Source of the DNA: DASUPK01 sp963797265
GTDB taxonomy: Bacteria > Actinomycetota > Thermoleophilia > Solirubrobacterales > 70-9
DNA length: 64,000 nucleotides
Direction of reading: 5' to 3'
NCBI GenBank assembly: GCA_963797265.1
Contig: CAWCOY010000002.1
Span: 620,001 to 684,000, forward strand
The notes under the pieces were generated by a model. That model ran no database searches. It saw nothing but the letters and a program-made list of their open reading frames with translations, and was not told where the DNA came from. A program made the position numbers and the translations under genes. Below are positions 32,126 through 40,586 of the stretch, one piece after another; position 1 is the first letter of the stretch; every line of letters starts with the position of its first letter.

Positions 32126-33076
32126 ATGGCGACTGCGCCGAGGCTGGATCTGATCGAGGTCGCTGATCTCGGCTCGCGGCTGAGGGAGAACATTTCGCGG
32201 GCAGTGAAGGCGCCCGAACAGGTGGTCAGGGACCTGATCGTCGCGCTGCTGGCCGAGGGCCACGTCCTGATCGAGGACGCCCCCGGGGTCGGCAAGACGG
32301 CTCTCGCCCGGGCGCTCGCCCGCTCGCTGGAGGCCGAGTACGCCCGCGTGCAGTGCACCTCCGACCTGCTGCCCGCCGACCTGGTGGGCACCAACGTCTT
32401 CAACCAGCGCACCTCGACCTTCGAGTTTCACCCCGGCCCGGTCTTCGCCAACGTCGTGCTGGTCGACGAGATCAATCGCGCCTCCCCCAAGACCCAGTCC
32501 GGCCTGCTCGAGTGCATGCAGGAGCGCCAGATCACGATCGACGGGCACAAGCACGAGCTTGCCCTGCCGTTCGTGGTGCTCGCGACCCAGAACCCCGCTG
32601 AGTACGAGGGCACCTATCCCCTCCCCGAGGCCGAGCTCGATCGCTTCATGGTCCGGGTCACGCTCGGCTACCCGGACGCCTGGGCCGAGTCCTCAATGCT
32701 CGCCGAGCACGCCGACCGCGACCCAGTCGAGGAGCTCGAGCCGGTCGCTGACGTGAGCTCGGTGCGCGGAGCCCAGGCGGCGCTCGCGGGGATCGAGGGA
32801 ACGGACCCGCTGCGGCGCTACGTCGTCGCGATCTGCGACGCCACCCGCCGCGACGAGCGGGTCGAGCTCGGCGCCAGCCCCCGTGCGGGGCTGATGCTCT
32901 TCCGCGCCGCCAAGGCGCTCGCCGCGCTCGAGGGCCGCGACCACGTCCTGCCCGACGACGTCCAGGCGCTCGCCCCATCGGTGCTGGCCCATCGCCTGCT
33001 GCTCTCCTACGAGGTGGACGGCGACCAGCGCGAGGCGGTGATCCGCGAGGCGATCGACCGCGTCCCGGCCCTCTGA
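32126..33076 (+). CDS. MoxR family AAA+ ATPase
   Basis: A 316-aa ATPase. Walker A is APGVGKTALARA near residues 52-62, Walker B is VVLVDEINRA near 110-118, and sensor 1 is VVLATQNPAEYEGTYPLPEAELDRF. That is the MoxR signature. MoxR proteins act as chaperones in the assembly of metalloenzyme or surface complexes with VWA/DUF58 partners. Here it is followed at 1 bp by DUF58 and then a transglutaminase protein, a very common actinobacterial three-gene set. Confidence 0.94.
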   Translation: MATAPRLDLIEVADLGSRLRENISRAVKAPEQVVRDLIVALLAEGHVLIEDAPGVGKTALARALARSLEAEYARVQCTSDLLPADLVGTNVFNQRTSTFEFHPGPVFANVVLVDEINRASPKTQSGLLECMQERQITIDGHKHELALPFVVLATQNPAEYEGTYPLPEAELDRFMVRVTLGYPDAWAESSMLAEHADRDPVEELEPVADVSSVRGAQAALAGIEGTDPLRRYVVAICDATRRDERVELGASPRAGLMLFRAAKALAALEGRDHVLPDDVQALAPSVLAHRLLLSYEVDGDQREAVIREAIDRVPAL

Positions 33077-33077
33077 G

Positions 33078-34199
33078 ATGAGCGGGAGGGAGGCCGCGCC
33101 GCGCGCTCCCGCCACCGCGGTACTGGGCGTCATCTTCGTCCTGGTCGGCCTCGGGTTCGGGCTGACCGCCGCCCTGGTCTGCGGGATCGCCCTGCTCGGC
33201 CTCGCGATCGTCGCGGTCGGCTGGGTCGAGCTGGCCTCGGTCGGCGGCCGCCTCGAGCGGGTGCCCGGGCCGGGCAGGCTCGAGGAGAGCGAGCCCTACC
33301 CGCTTCGCATCCGGCTGCGCCGCACGCTCCTTCCCCCGCCCGGCGGGGAGCTCACCGACCCGCTGCTGGAGCTCGGCGTCCCGGTCGGCCCGCGCTGGTC
33401 GCGGCGTCTCGACCGGTCGGTCTGGCTGACCAGCCCCGGCCGGATCCGCCTCGACCCGGCCCAACTGGTGATCCGCGACCCGCTCGGCCTCTGGCAGCGC
33501 CGGCTCGACTCGGGGGAGCGGCTCGACCTGGTCGTGCTGCCGCGCGTTGATCCCGTGCGCTGGGTGGGCCCCGCCGCCGAGCCGCGCGGGCAGTCACCGG
33601 GCTCGGGCCACGCGAGCGACGCGGTCTCGCGGCGGGGCGGCCCCGCCCAGTTCGAGGTCGACGGGCTGCGGCCCTACCAAGACGGCAGCCCCGCCTCGCG
33701 CATCCACTGGCCGGCGGTCGCGCGCACCGGCGAGATGATCGAGCGGCGCCTGGTCGCGGGCGGCGAGCCCCGGCCGCTGGTGGTCTTCGACCCCCGCGAG
33801 GGTACCGAGCCAGACCATCGCGAGCGGGCGATGCGCGCCGCCGCCTCACTCTGCTTCGAGCTCGCGCGCTCTGGCGGCTGCGATCTGCTGCTGCCGGGCG
33901 AGCGACGCACCCTCACCATCGACCCGGCGCTTCGCGCCTGGCCCGAGGCCCACGTCCGAATCGCGGTCTCCAACCCGAACGCGGGTCCGTCGCTCCTCCC
34001 CGCGCTGCGGGGCTCCGCGGTGCTCTGGGTGACGGCCGGCCGAACGCTGCCCGCGGCGCTTCGTGGCGCGCGCGCCGGCTTCCTGATCACGCCGAGCGGC
34101 TCGCGCCGCGCGGCGGTCATGCGGGTCTCGGGCTGCTTCGGCTATCCGCTCGACTCGCAGGCCGAGCGCCGCGAGGCGCGGCGGAGGGTGGCGGCATGA
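33078..34199 (+). CDS. DUF58 domain protein
   Basis: A 373-aa protein: two adjacent helices at the N-terminus (AVLGVIFVLVGLGFGLTAALV, then CGIALLGLAIVAVGW), a beta-rich part and the DUF58 signature GLRPYQDGSPASRIHWPAVARTGEMIERRL near residues 195-225. The VWA-like C-terminus follows with VVFDPREG. It should be a membrane-attached partner of MoxR. Its stop overlaps the next start (ATGA). The product partners with the Tgase protein in most genomes. Confidence 0.92.
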   Translation: MSGREAAPRAPATAVLGVIFVLVGLGFGLTAALVCGIALLGLAIVAVGWVELASVGGRLERVPGPGRLEESEPYPLRIRLRRTLLPPPGGELTDPLLELGVPVGPRWSRRLDRSVWLTSPGRIRLDPAQLVIRDPLGLWQRRLDSGERLDLVVLPRVDPVRWVGPAAEPRGQSPGSGHASDAVSRRGGPAQFEVDGLRPYQDGSPASRIHWPAVARTGEMIERRLVAGGEPRPLVVFDPREGTEPDHRERAMRAAASLCFELARSGGCDLLLPGERRTLTIDPALRAWPEAHVRIAVSNPNAGPSLLPALRGSAVLWVTAGRTLPAALRGARAGFLITPSGSRRAAVMRVSGCFGYPLDSQAERREARRRVAA

Positions 34200-36520
34200 G
34201 CGCGCTCTCAGTCCCGCGCCCCGAGCGGCTCGAGCTGATCTGCTTCGCGGCCCTTGGCATCGTGGTCTCGCTGCAGTGGGCCTCCCTCGTCTCCGATCCG
34301 CCAGCCGGCCGCGTCGTCCTGGCGGTCGTGCTCGCCACGGCCGCCGGGGCGGCGCTCGCAGCGATCCGGCGCATACCGAGCGAGTGGCCTCTCCGGTTCG
34401 CCCTCGCCGTCGCCGCCGTCCTGCTCGCCCTCGCCCTGGGACTCGTGGTCGTCGGCCTGCCGGCGCGGCTGATCTGGCCCGGCAACTGGGGCGAGCTCTC
34501 GGCGGACCTCGACCGCAGCCTGACCGGGCTCACCGACGTGCCGATCCCCTACGCCGGCGCGGACGTCTGGACGCGGCTGGTGATCCTGCTGGCGGCGCCG
34601 CTGACGGTGGCGGCGGCCGCCTTCGCTGCCTTCTGGCCGAGGCGGCGACGCGCCGCCGGCCGGATCTTCGCCCTGGTCCTGCTGGTCGGCCTCTACATGG
34701 TCGCCGTCTCCTGGGCGCGCCCGGGCCAGCAGCTGGCAGGGGGCGCGCTGCTCGTGATCCTGGTCTGCGCCTGGCTCTGGCTGCCCGCCCTCGATCGTGG
34801 ACGCGGCCTGGCCGCGGGCATCGCCGTGGCTGCCGCCGCCCTGGTGGCCGTGCCCGCCACAGCCCTGGTCGATCCCGGCCGGGCGCTGATCGACTACCGC
34901 CACTGGAACCTGCTCAGCACCCACGGGATCAGCTTCCGCTGGGACCAGTCCTACGGACCGCTCGACTGGCCCCAGAAGGGGACGCTCCTGCTCGAGGTAT
35001 CGAGCGAGAAGACCCACTACTGGAAGGCGACCAACCTCGACACCTTCGACGGCGTCCGCTGGGAGCGCTCGTCGGGGTCGAGCGTGGAGCCGGCCCTCGG
35101 CGAGCCGCTCAAGTTCCACCCGAAGGGCACGGACCCGAGCCCGGATGCGGAGTGGGTCGACCGGATCAACTTCGACGTGCGCAGCCTCACCAGTGACTTC
35201 GCGATCGGCGCCGGGACAACGCTGGCGGTGCGCCGGGCTCAGGCCTCTCCCGACCCCGACGGGACCTGGTCGATGAACGAGGAGCTCCACCCCGGGACCT
35301 CCTATACGGCCCTTGTCTACGACCCGAAGCCGAGTCCGACGGAGATGCGCGCCGCCGGTACCGCCTATCCGCCGGAGACCTCCCGGTACCTCTCGTTCAC
35401 CCTCACCGGCGGCCCCGACGGCGCTCGCACGATCGAGGCGCCGTCCTGGGGCGCCTCCGACCCCGGTTCGATCGCCGGCGAGCTGCGGGACACCCCATAT
35501 GACGAGATGTACGCCCTCGCGCACCGTCTGACCGCCGGTGCGCCCACGCCCTATGACTCCGCCCGGCGGATCGAGCTCTACCTGCGCAGCAACTACGCCT
35601 ACAAGCAGGACGTACCCAACCGGACCTATCCACTCCCCGCCTTCCTCTCGGAGGACCGGGCCGGCTACTGCCAGCAGTTCTCGGGGGTGATGGCGCTGAT
35701 GCTGAGGATGCTCGGCATCCCGAGCCGAGTCGCCGTCGGGTTCGCGCCCGGTGGTCGCGACCCGGACCACAACGACTATCTGGTCACCGACACCGACGCG
35801 CACAACTGGGTCGAGGTCTACTTCCCCAACATCGGCTGGGCGACCTTCGAGCCAACTCCGCCGGCCGCCCCCGCCGCGACGCAGATCGACGACAACACCC
35901 TCGGCGTCACCGACCCGTCCGTGAACGGCGACCAGGCCTCGGTGCCCGACGCGTCCGATCCGCGCGGCCACCAGCTCCCCATTCCCGCGCCGCAGGGGGG
36001 GATCTCCGTCGACTCTGGCGGCGGCTCATCGGGACCGGGCGCCGCGGAAGTGCTGGGGTTGGGCTTCGCAGTGCTGGGCCTGGTGGCCCTCGCCGCCTAC
36101 GCGATGCGGGCCCGCCGCCGGGCGCGCCTCGCGCCTGACGAGCTCGCTGACCTGGAGCTGCGCGAGCTCGATCGCGCCCTCGCCAGGCTCGGTGAGCCTC
36201 TGCCGCCGGGGACGACGCTGCGCGCGGCGCAGGACCTCCTCGACGGTTTCGCGGGTCCGGCGGCTGCGCGCTACGCCGCGGGCCTCGAGGCTCGCCGCTA
36301 CCGGGATCCGGGTGCCGCCCCACCGGACATCGCCGAGCGCCGAGCGCTGCGCCGGGCGCTGCTTCGGGCAGTGGGAGCCCGTTCGGCCCTGCGCGTGCTC
36401 AGTGCGATACCGCCTGGAGGGCCGGTCAACCGGCGTAGGGCGCGCGCGGGTCGGACGACCATCCACTCGGCTCGCCCGCAGGGTCCTCCGAGCGCTGGCC
36501 CGAGCGCGGCACCGGGATGA
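34196..36520 (+). CDS. TgpA-like membrane transglutaminase-fold protein
   Basis: A 774-aa protein. Six or so N-terminal helices (residues about 10-230, DUF3488) lead to an extracytoplasmic transglutaminase core with Cys492 in AGYCQQFSGVMALMLRMLGI, His536 in DAHNWVEVYFP and the acid in ATFEPTPP (Glu where many have Asp). One more helix (about 620-640) and a DUF4129-like cytoplasmic tail follow. It likely cleaves or crosslinks cell-envelope proteins with MoxR and DUF58. The last 95 bp overlap a convergent gene. Confidence 0.92.
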   Translation: MSALSVPRPERLELICFAALGIVVSLQWASLVSDPPAGRVVLAVVLATAAGAALAAIRRIPSEWPLRFALAVAAVLLALALGLVVVGLPARLIWPGNWGELSADLDRSLTGLTDVPIPYAGADVWTRLVILLAAPLTVAAAAFAAFWPRRRRAAGRIFALVLLVGLYMVAVSWARPGQQLAGGALLVILVCAWLWLPALDRGRGLAAGIAVAAAALVAVPATALVDPGRALIDYRHWNLLSTHGISFRWDQSYGPLDWPQKGTLLLEVSSEKTHYWKATNLDTFDGVRWERSSGSSVEPALGEPLKFHPKGTDPSPDAEWVDRINFDVRSLTSDFAIGAGTTLAVRRAQASPDPDGTWSMNEELHPGTSYTALVYDPKPSPTEMRAAGTAYPPETSRYLSFTLTGGPDGARTIEAPSWGASDPGSIAGELRDTPYDEMYALAHRLTAGAPTPYDSARRIELYLRSNYAYKQDVPNRTYPLPAFLSEDRAGYCQQFSGVMALMLRMLGIPSRVAVGFAPGGRDPDHNDYLVTDTDAHNWVEVYFPNIGWATFEPTPPAAPAATQIDDNTLGVTDPSVNGDQASVPDASDPRGHQLPIPAPQGGISVDSGGGSSGPGAAEVLGLGFAVLGLVALAAYAMRARRRARLAPDELADLELRELDRALARLGEPLPPGTTLRAAQDLLDGFAGPAAARYAAGLEARRYRDPGAAPPDIAERRALRRALLRAVGARSALRVLSAIPPGGPVNRRRARAGRTTIHSARPQGPPSAGPSAAPG

Positions 36521-37010
36521 GCGCGATCAGCATCGCGCCGAGCAGCAGGCCGGCGAGCAGCTTCCACCGCGCGAGCACCGCGCTGCCCGCGTTGGTGCCG
36601 AACTCGAGGTAGGACGTCCCTGGGGCCAGGTTGGTGCTGCCGCTGACCACGTAGTCGCCCGCCGACGGCACGTCGAGCTTCGCCACCGCGCCGAGCTCGC
36701 CGATCGTCTCGCTGCGCGTCACCGCGACGCCCGAGGTCTGGCCGTTCACGAGGGCCATCGCGATCGGCGCGCCGCCGTTGGCCGGCGTGACCTGAAAGGC
36801 GAGCCCGCCGGCGTTCTGGTCGATCTGCGAGGTATCGCCGAGCACGCGGTAGAAGACGGTCACCTTGCCCTCCGGGAGGTACACGCTCCCACCCTGAGGC
36901 AGGGAGACCTGCCCATAGTCGTCGGAGTGGTCGCTGAACACGGTGGCCATGACCACGCCCACCGCGACCAGCAGCAATAGGACCGAGATCGTGTGCTTGA
37001 GCCAGCGCAT
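36426..37010 (-). CDS. membrane protein with extracytoplasmic beta domain
   Basis: A 194-aa protein: an N-terminal helix (MRWLKHTISVLLLLVAVGVV), an extracytoplasmic domain from FSDHSDDYGQVSLPQGGSV to TSYLEFGTN with beta-strand patterns, a second helix (LLAGLLLGAMLIALIPV) and a short tail. No family is recognised. It overlaps the end of the transglutaminase gene by 95 bp, more than other convergent pairs here, so one of the two 3' ends may be shorter in reality. It is divergent from the response regulator. Confidence 0.65.
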   Translation of the reverse strand: MRWLKHTISVLLLLVAVGVVMATVFSDHSDDYGQVSLPQGGSVYLPEGKVTVFYRVLGDTSQIDQNAGGLAFQVTPANGGAPIAMALVNGQTSGVAVTRSETIGELGAVAKLDVPSAGDYVVSGSTNLAPGTSYLEFGTNAGSAVLARWKLLAGLLLGAMLIALIPVPRSGQRSEDPAGEPSGWSSDPRAPYAG

Positions 37011-37111
37011 CGCCTGCCACCCATCGGCAGATCTGGACGCGAGTCCAAGCGCTGGGCGCGATTCCTCGACCGATGTCCAGGCCCAACGACGGCACTGCAG
37101 CCCCCTGGAGC

Positions 37112-37128
37112 TCTCATCATCCTCTTAT
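37112..37128 (+). promoter_or_regulatory. possible response-regulator direct repeat
   Basis: TCTCAT (37112-37117) and TCTTAT (37123-37128) repeat with an 11-bp step, the spacing used by OmpR-family regulators. The second copy overlaps the likely start codon of the regulator, which makes a role in its own promoter uncertain. It could instead act on the divergent gene. Confidence 0.3.
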
Positions 37129-37822
37129 GCGATCCCGCAACCCTGATCAGGTGCGAGTACTGGTCGTAGACGACGAGCCGCAGCTCCGCAGGGCGCTCGA
37201 GCGCGCGTTGAAGCTTGAGGGCTATGAGGTCGAGCTGGCCGGGGACGGCGAGCAGGCCCTCGGATCGGTCGCCTCGACCCCGCTTGACGCGATCGTCCTC
37301 GACGTGCTGATGCCGAAGCGCGACGGCCTCGAGGTCTGCCGGGAGCTGCGGGCGCGCGGCGACCGCACCCCGATCCTCATGCTGACCGCGCGGGAGGCGG
37401 TGCAGGACCGGGTCGATGGGCTCGACGCGGGAGCCGACGACTACGTGGTCAAGCCGTTCGCGCTGGAGGAACTCCTCGCCCGGCTCCGTGCCCTGCTGCG
37501 ACGGACAAACGGGGACACCGGCGAGCGGCTGACATATGCGGACCTGACCCTCGATCCGGCCACTCGCGAGGTGGAGCGCGGTGGGCGGCCAGTGCAGCTG
37601 ACCAAGACCGAATTCGCGCTGCTCGAGCACCTGATGCGCCACCCGCGCCTGGTGCTGAGCCGCTCCCAGCTCTTCGAGGCGGTCTGGGGATACGACTTCG
37701 GCCCACGCTCGAACTCGCTCGAGGTGTATATCGGCTACCTGCGCCGCAAGACGGAGGAGGGCGGCGAGTCTCGATTGATCCAGACGGTGCGCGGGGTCGG
37801 GTACTCGCTGCGCGAGAAATGA
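37127..37822 (+). CDS. OmpR-family response regulator (MprA-like)
   Basis: A 231-aa regulator with receiver domain (VRVLVVDDEPQLRRAL; phospho-acceptor Asp59 in IVLDVLMPKRDG; Lys in YVVKPF) and an OmpR winged helix ending LIQTVRGVGYSLREK. The closest known layout is the mycobacterial MprA/TcrA group. I use ATG 37127, but GTG 37151 just before the first beta strand is also possible. The stop overlaps the start of the kinase (ATGA). Confidence 0.92.
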   Translation: MRSRNPDQVRVLVVDDEPQLRRALERALKLEGYEVELAGDGEQALGSVASTPLDAIVLDVLMPKRDGLEVCRELRARGDRTPILMLTAREAVQDRVDGLDAGADDYVVKPFALEELLARLRALLRRTNGDTGERLTYADLTLDPATREVERGGRPVQLTKTEFALLEHLMRHPRLVLSRSQLFEAVWGYDFGPRSNSLEVYIGYLRRKTEEGGESRLIQTVRGVGYSLREK

Positions 37823-39351
37823 CTTTGCGTCGCCGGCTCGCCCTGCTGTCGGCGCTCGCCGTGGCGTTCGCAGTCCTGCTCGCGTCCGCGCTGGTCTACA
37901 CGCTGGTCCGCGACCGCCTGCGGGGCGACATCGACAACGACCTGCGCCATCAGGCCGACGTGGTGACCCAGCGGGCGGGGCAGGTCGCACCGCTGATCGC
38001 CGGCTCGGCGCAGGGGCCGGTGGCGATCGGCACCGGGCTGAGCACCGGAGCGGTCTCGAGGAACGGGAGCCCTCCCCCACTGCCACCGGAGCCGCAGCGG
38101 AGGGGCAAGGGCCAGCCGAAGGCCAAGGGCAACGGCAAGAAGGGCGAGAAGGCGCGGCCCGAGTCGGGCGACCGGATCTTCCTGCAACGGGCGGTACCGC
38201 CCCCGGAGCCGGGCGGTCCCGCCTCCCTGACTCAGCTGATCTCCGCCAACGGTGCGGTGGTCACGTCGCCCACTTCGGCGATCCGGATTCCGGTCTCGCG
38301 CGACGACCGGTCACTCGCGGCGAGCGGCGGCAAGGCGACGATCCAGGACGCGAAGGCCGGCGACACCGACCTGCGGGTGCTGACGCAGCCGCTCTCCAAT
38401 GGGACGGCCATCCAGGTCGCGCGCTCGCTCGAGGACACCAATCACACCCTGAGCACGCTGATCCTCATCCTGGCGGCGGTCAGCGCCGGGGGCATCGCGC
38501 TCGCAGCCGCGCTCGGCCCGGTGGTGGCGCGGGCGGCGCTGGCGCCTGCGGGCGAGGTCTCCGACGCCGCCGAGGAGGTGGCGAGGACGCACGACCTCAC
38601 CCACCGGATCGAGGTCCGCGGGGACGACGAGCTCGGCCGGCTCGCCGGCAGCTTCAACGAGATGATGGCCGCGCTGGAGCGCTCCGAGGCGGCGCAGCGA
38701 CGGCTGGTGGCCGACGCATCCCACGAGCTCCGCACACCGCTCGCCACGCTGCGGACCAACATCGAGACGCTCGGGCGAGGCGACCGCCTCGACAAGGAGG
38801 AGCGGGACCGGCTGGTCGCCGACGTCACGCAGGAGCTTGAGGAGATGACCGAATTGATCAGCGACGTGGTCGAGCTGGCGCGCGCCCCCGGCCAGGACGC
38901 GATCGTGCGCCAGGACGTGGCGCTCGACGAGCTCACCCGCGACGCGATCGAGCGTGCCGAGCGCCGCGCCCGCGGGATCAGCTTCGAATCTCGGATGCAA
39001 CCGTCGCTGATCCATGCCGATCCCCAGCGCGTCGGGCGGGCGATCTCGAACATGCTCGACAACGCCGCCAAATGGAGCCCGCAAGGCGGGACCGTCGAGG
39101 TGGAGGTCGGGGACGGGCAGGTGACCGTCCGCGACCACGGCCCGGGTTTCCCGGAGGCCGACCTGGACAAGGTCTTCGACCGCTTCTGGCGCGCCGACGA
39201 AACCCGCGGCAGGCCGGGCTCGGGGCTGGGCCTGGCGATCGTGCAGCGGGTCGCGGAGGAGCACGAGGGCGCCGCGCGGGCCTCGAACGCCCCGGACGGC
39301 GGGGCGGTGGTCAGCCTGTCGCTGCCGCCCGTCTCGACCGAGCCGACCTGA
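37819..39351 (+). CDS. HAMP-containing sensor histidine kinase (MprB-like)
   Basis: A 510-aa kinase. TM1 (about 8-30), an extracytoplasmic sensor part (about 31-210), TM2 (about 213-235), HAMP, then HisKA with His302 in DASHELRTPLATL, N-box NMLDNAAKWSP, and glycine boxes DHGPGF and GSGLGLAI. The sensor part contains an unusual Pro- then Lys-rich stretch (PPPLPPEPQRRGKGQPKAKG, from about residue 77). The pair should respond to envelope stress. The 3' end overlaps the convergent PucR gene by 41 bp. Confidence 0.93.
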   Translation: MTLRRRLALLSALAVAFAVLLASALVYTLVRDRLRGDIDNDLRHQADVVTQRAGQVAPLIAGSAQGPVAIGTGLSTGAVSRNGSPPPLPPEPQRRGKGQPKAKGNGKKGEKARPESGDRIFLQRAVPPPEPGGPASLTQLISANGAVVTSPTSAIRIPVSRDDRSLAASGGKATIQDAKAGDTDLRVLTQPLSNGTAIQVARSLEDTNHTLSTLILILAAVSAGGIALAAALGPVVARAALAPAGEVSDAAEEVARTHDLTHRIEVRGDDELGRLAGSFNEMMAALERSEAAQRRLVADASHELRTPLATLRTNIETLGRGDRLDKEERDRLVADVTQELEEMTELISDVVELARAPGQDAIVRQDVALDELTRDAIERAERRARGISFESRMQPSLIHADPQRVGRAISNMLDNAAKWSPQGGTVEVEVGDGQVTVRDHGPGFPEADLDKVFDRFWRADETRGRPGSGLGLAIVQRVAEEHEGAARASNAPDGGAVVSLSLPPVSTEPT

Positions 39352-40510
39352 GGGCGAGCTCCAGCTCGAAACGGGCATCGGGATCCTCGAGCTGCTCGCC
39401 GAAGAGCTCGCGCAGACGGGTGAGGCGGTAGCGGATCGTCTGCGGGTGCAGGTGCAGAGCGCGTGCCATCGCGGCGGCGTTGCCGCCGTGCTGGACGAAG
39501 GCAAGGGCGGTCTCCTCCACCCGACCGCGGGCGGCCGGGGTGAGCTCGGCAAGGGGTGCGAGGCGGCTTTGGGCAAGGCGGTCCGCGAGGCCGCCCGACT
39601 CGAAGATCAGCAGGTCAGCGAGGTGCTCCTCGGCGATGACCGGGGCGGTGCCGTCGATCGCCCCCGCCTCTGCCCCGCGCAGGGCCGCCTTGGCGAGCGC
39701 CCAGGAGGAGGCCAGCTCGGCGCGCGGCACGGAGGGACCGAGCGCCGCGGTGAGCGACTCGGCGGCGCGCTCCAACTCGGCCGTCCGGCTCGGGCTCGCC
39801 GTCCCGGAGACGAGCGCGCAGCCGATTCCCTCGACCGAGCCGACCAGCGCGTCGGCGGGCAGCTTGCGAGCCATGCGGCCGAGGTCAGCCTCCGCCACCG
39901 CCAGCGGCGCGGCGCTGCGGGGCAGCCGCCAGCCCGCGGCCTGCGCGGCGGCCCTCGAGTCCGCCTCATCGGCGGGCGGGTCGCGCAGCAGCAGGGCGAG
40001 CAGCTCGCGGCGGCGCCGCTGGCGCTCTCCCTCCTGCTCGCGCTGCGCCCGCGCGTACCCCTCGACCGAGTCGGCCGAGAGCTCGTCGATGTACGCGAAG
40101 ATCGCCTCCGCGAGGACGGCGAGCTGGTCGGGGTCCACCTGCCGGCGCCGGGCCGCGGCGGAAATCCGCCGCCACGCCACCCGCGCGCCCACGCGGTACG
40201 CGGACTGCAGGGAGTCGAGGGTGCGGCCCTGCCTCAGCTCACCGCGGCCGAGGCCGACATAGACGTCGCGTCCCGCCTCCCGGCCCGCGTCGGGATCGCG
40301 GATCAGGGAGACGAACTGGCGAAGCGCCTCGGTGACCCCGGTGCGGATCCCCGCGCCGAATGCTCCCTCCAGCGGCCTTGCGTACTCCGGCACCTCGCGG
40401 GCGATCGCGGCCAGGATCTCCTCGGTCGCCTCCGGGAGCTCCGGCTCGATCGCGTCCGCGAGCTCCGCCGGCAGCGCGCGCCAGGGTTCGGTGCCCAGAT
40501 CCTTTGTCAT
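39311..40510 (-). CDS. PucR/CdaR-type helix-turn-helix regulator
   Basis: A 399-aa protein. The N-terminal 170 residues are helical (RsbT-co-antagonist-like). The C-terminal PucR HTH is clear: ALAFVQHGGNAAAMARALHL then HPQTIRYRLTRLRELFG. The middle resembles a GGDEF-like degenerate fold seen in this family. It is divergent from the fatty acid desaturase gene and a 24-bp inverted repeat lies between them, so it likely controls the desaturase. PucR-type regulators next to desaturases occur in other actinobacteria. Confidence 0.88.
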   Translation of the reverse strand: MTKDLGTEPWRALPAELADAIEPELPEATEEILAAIAREVPEYARPLEGAFGAGIRTGVTEALRQFVSLIRDPDAGREAGRDVYVGLGRGELRQGRTLDSLQSAYRVGARVAWRRISAAARRRQVDPDQLAVLAEAIFAYIDELSADSVEGYARAQREQEGERQRRRRELLALLLRDPPADEADSRAAAQAAGWRLPRSAAPLAVAEADLGRMARKLPADALVGSVEGIGCALVSGTASPSRTAELERAAESLTAALGPSVPRAELASSWALAKAALRGAEAGAIDGTAPVIAEEHLADLLIFESGGLADRLAQSRLAPLAELTPAARGRVEETALAFVQHGGNAAAMARALHLHPQTIRYRLTRLRELFGEQLEDPDARFELELALRSARSRRAAATG

Positions 40511-40533
40511 TTGAGTGATAAGAAATCCGCCCC

Positions 40534-40557
40534 GGAGTTGGGATAGAGCCTAACTCC
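40534..40557. promoter_or_regulatory. 24-bp inverted repeat between PucR and desaturase genes
   Basis: Arms GGAGTT (40534-40539) and AACTCC (40552-40557) are perfect and the match extends inward through GG/CC one base further in. The element lies midway between the two divergent starts, 18 bases upstream of the desaturase -10 hexamer TAGTCT (40575-40580), so a regulator bound there would cover the -35 zone. Confidence 0.55.
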
Positions 40558-40586
40558 TGTGCGGCGATCGTGCGTAGTCTCGCTGT

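Noticed and set aside
34208..35971. A 587-codon open frame antisense to the transglutaminase gene
   Set aside because: It is low-complexity, rich in Gly, Arg, Asp and Val with no domain. High-GC genes commonly leave the antisense frame open, and the sense gene is clearly conserved.
38311..39576. Minus-strand frame over the histidine kinase
   Set aside because: Antisense shadow without conserved features.
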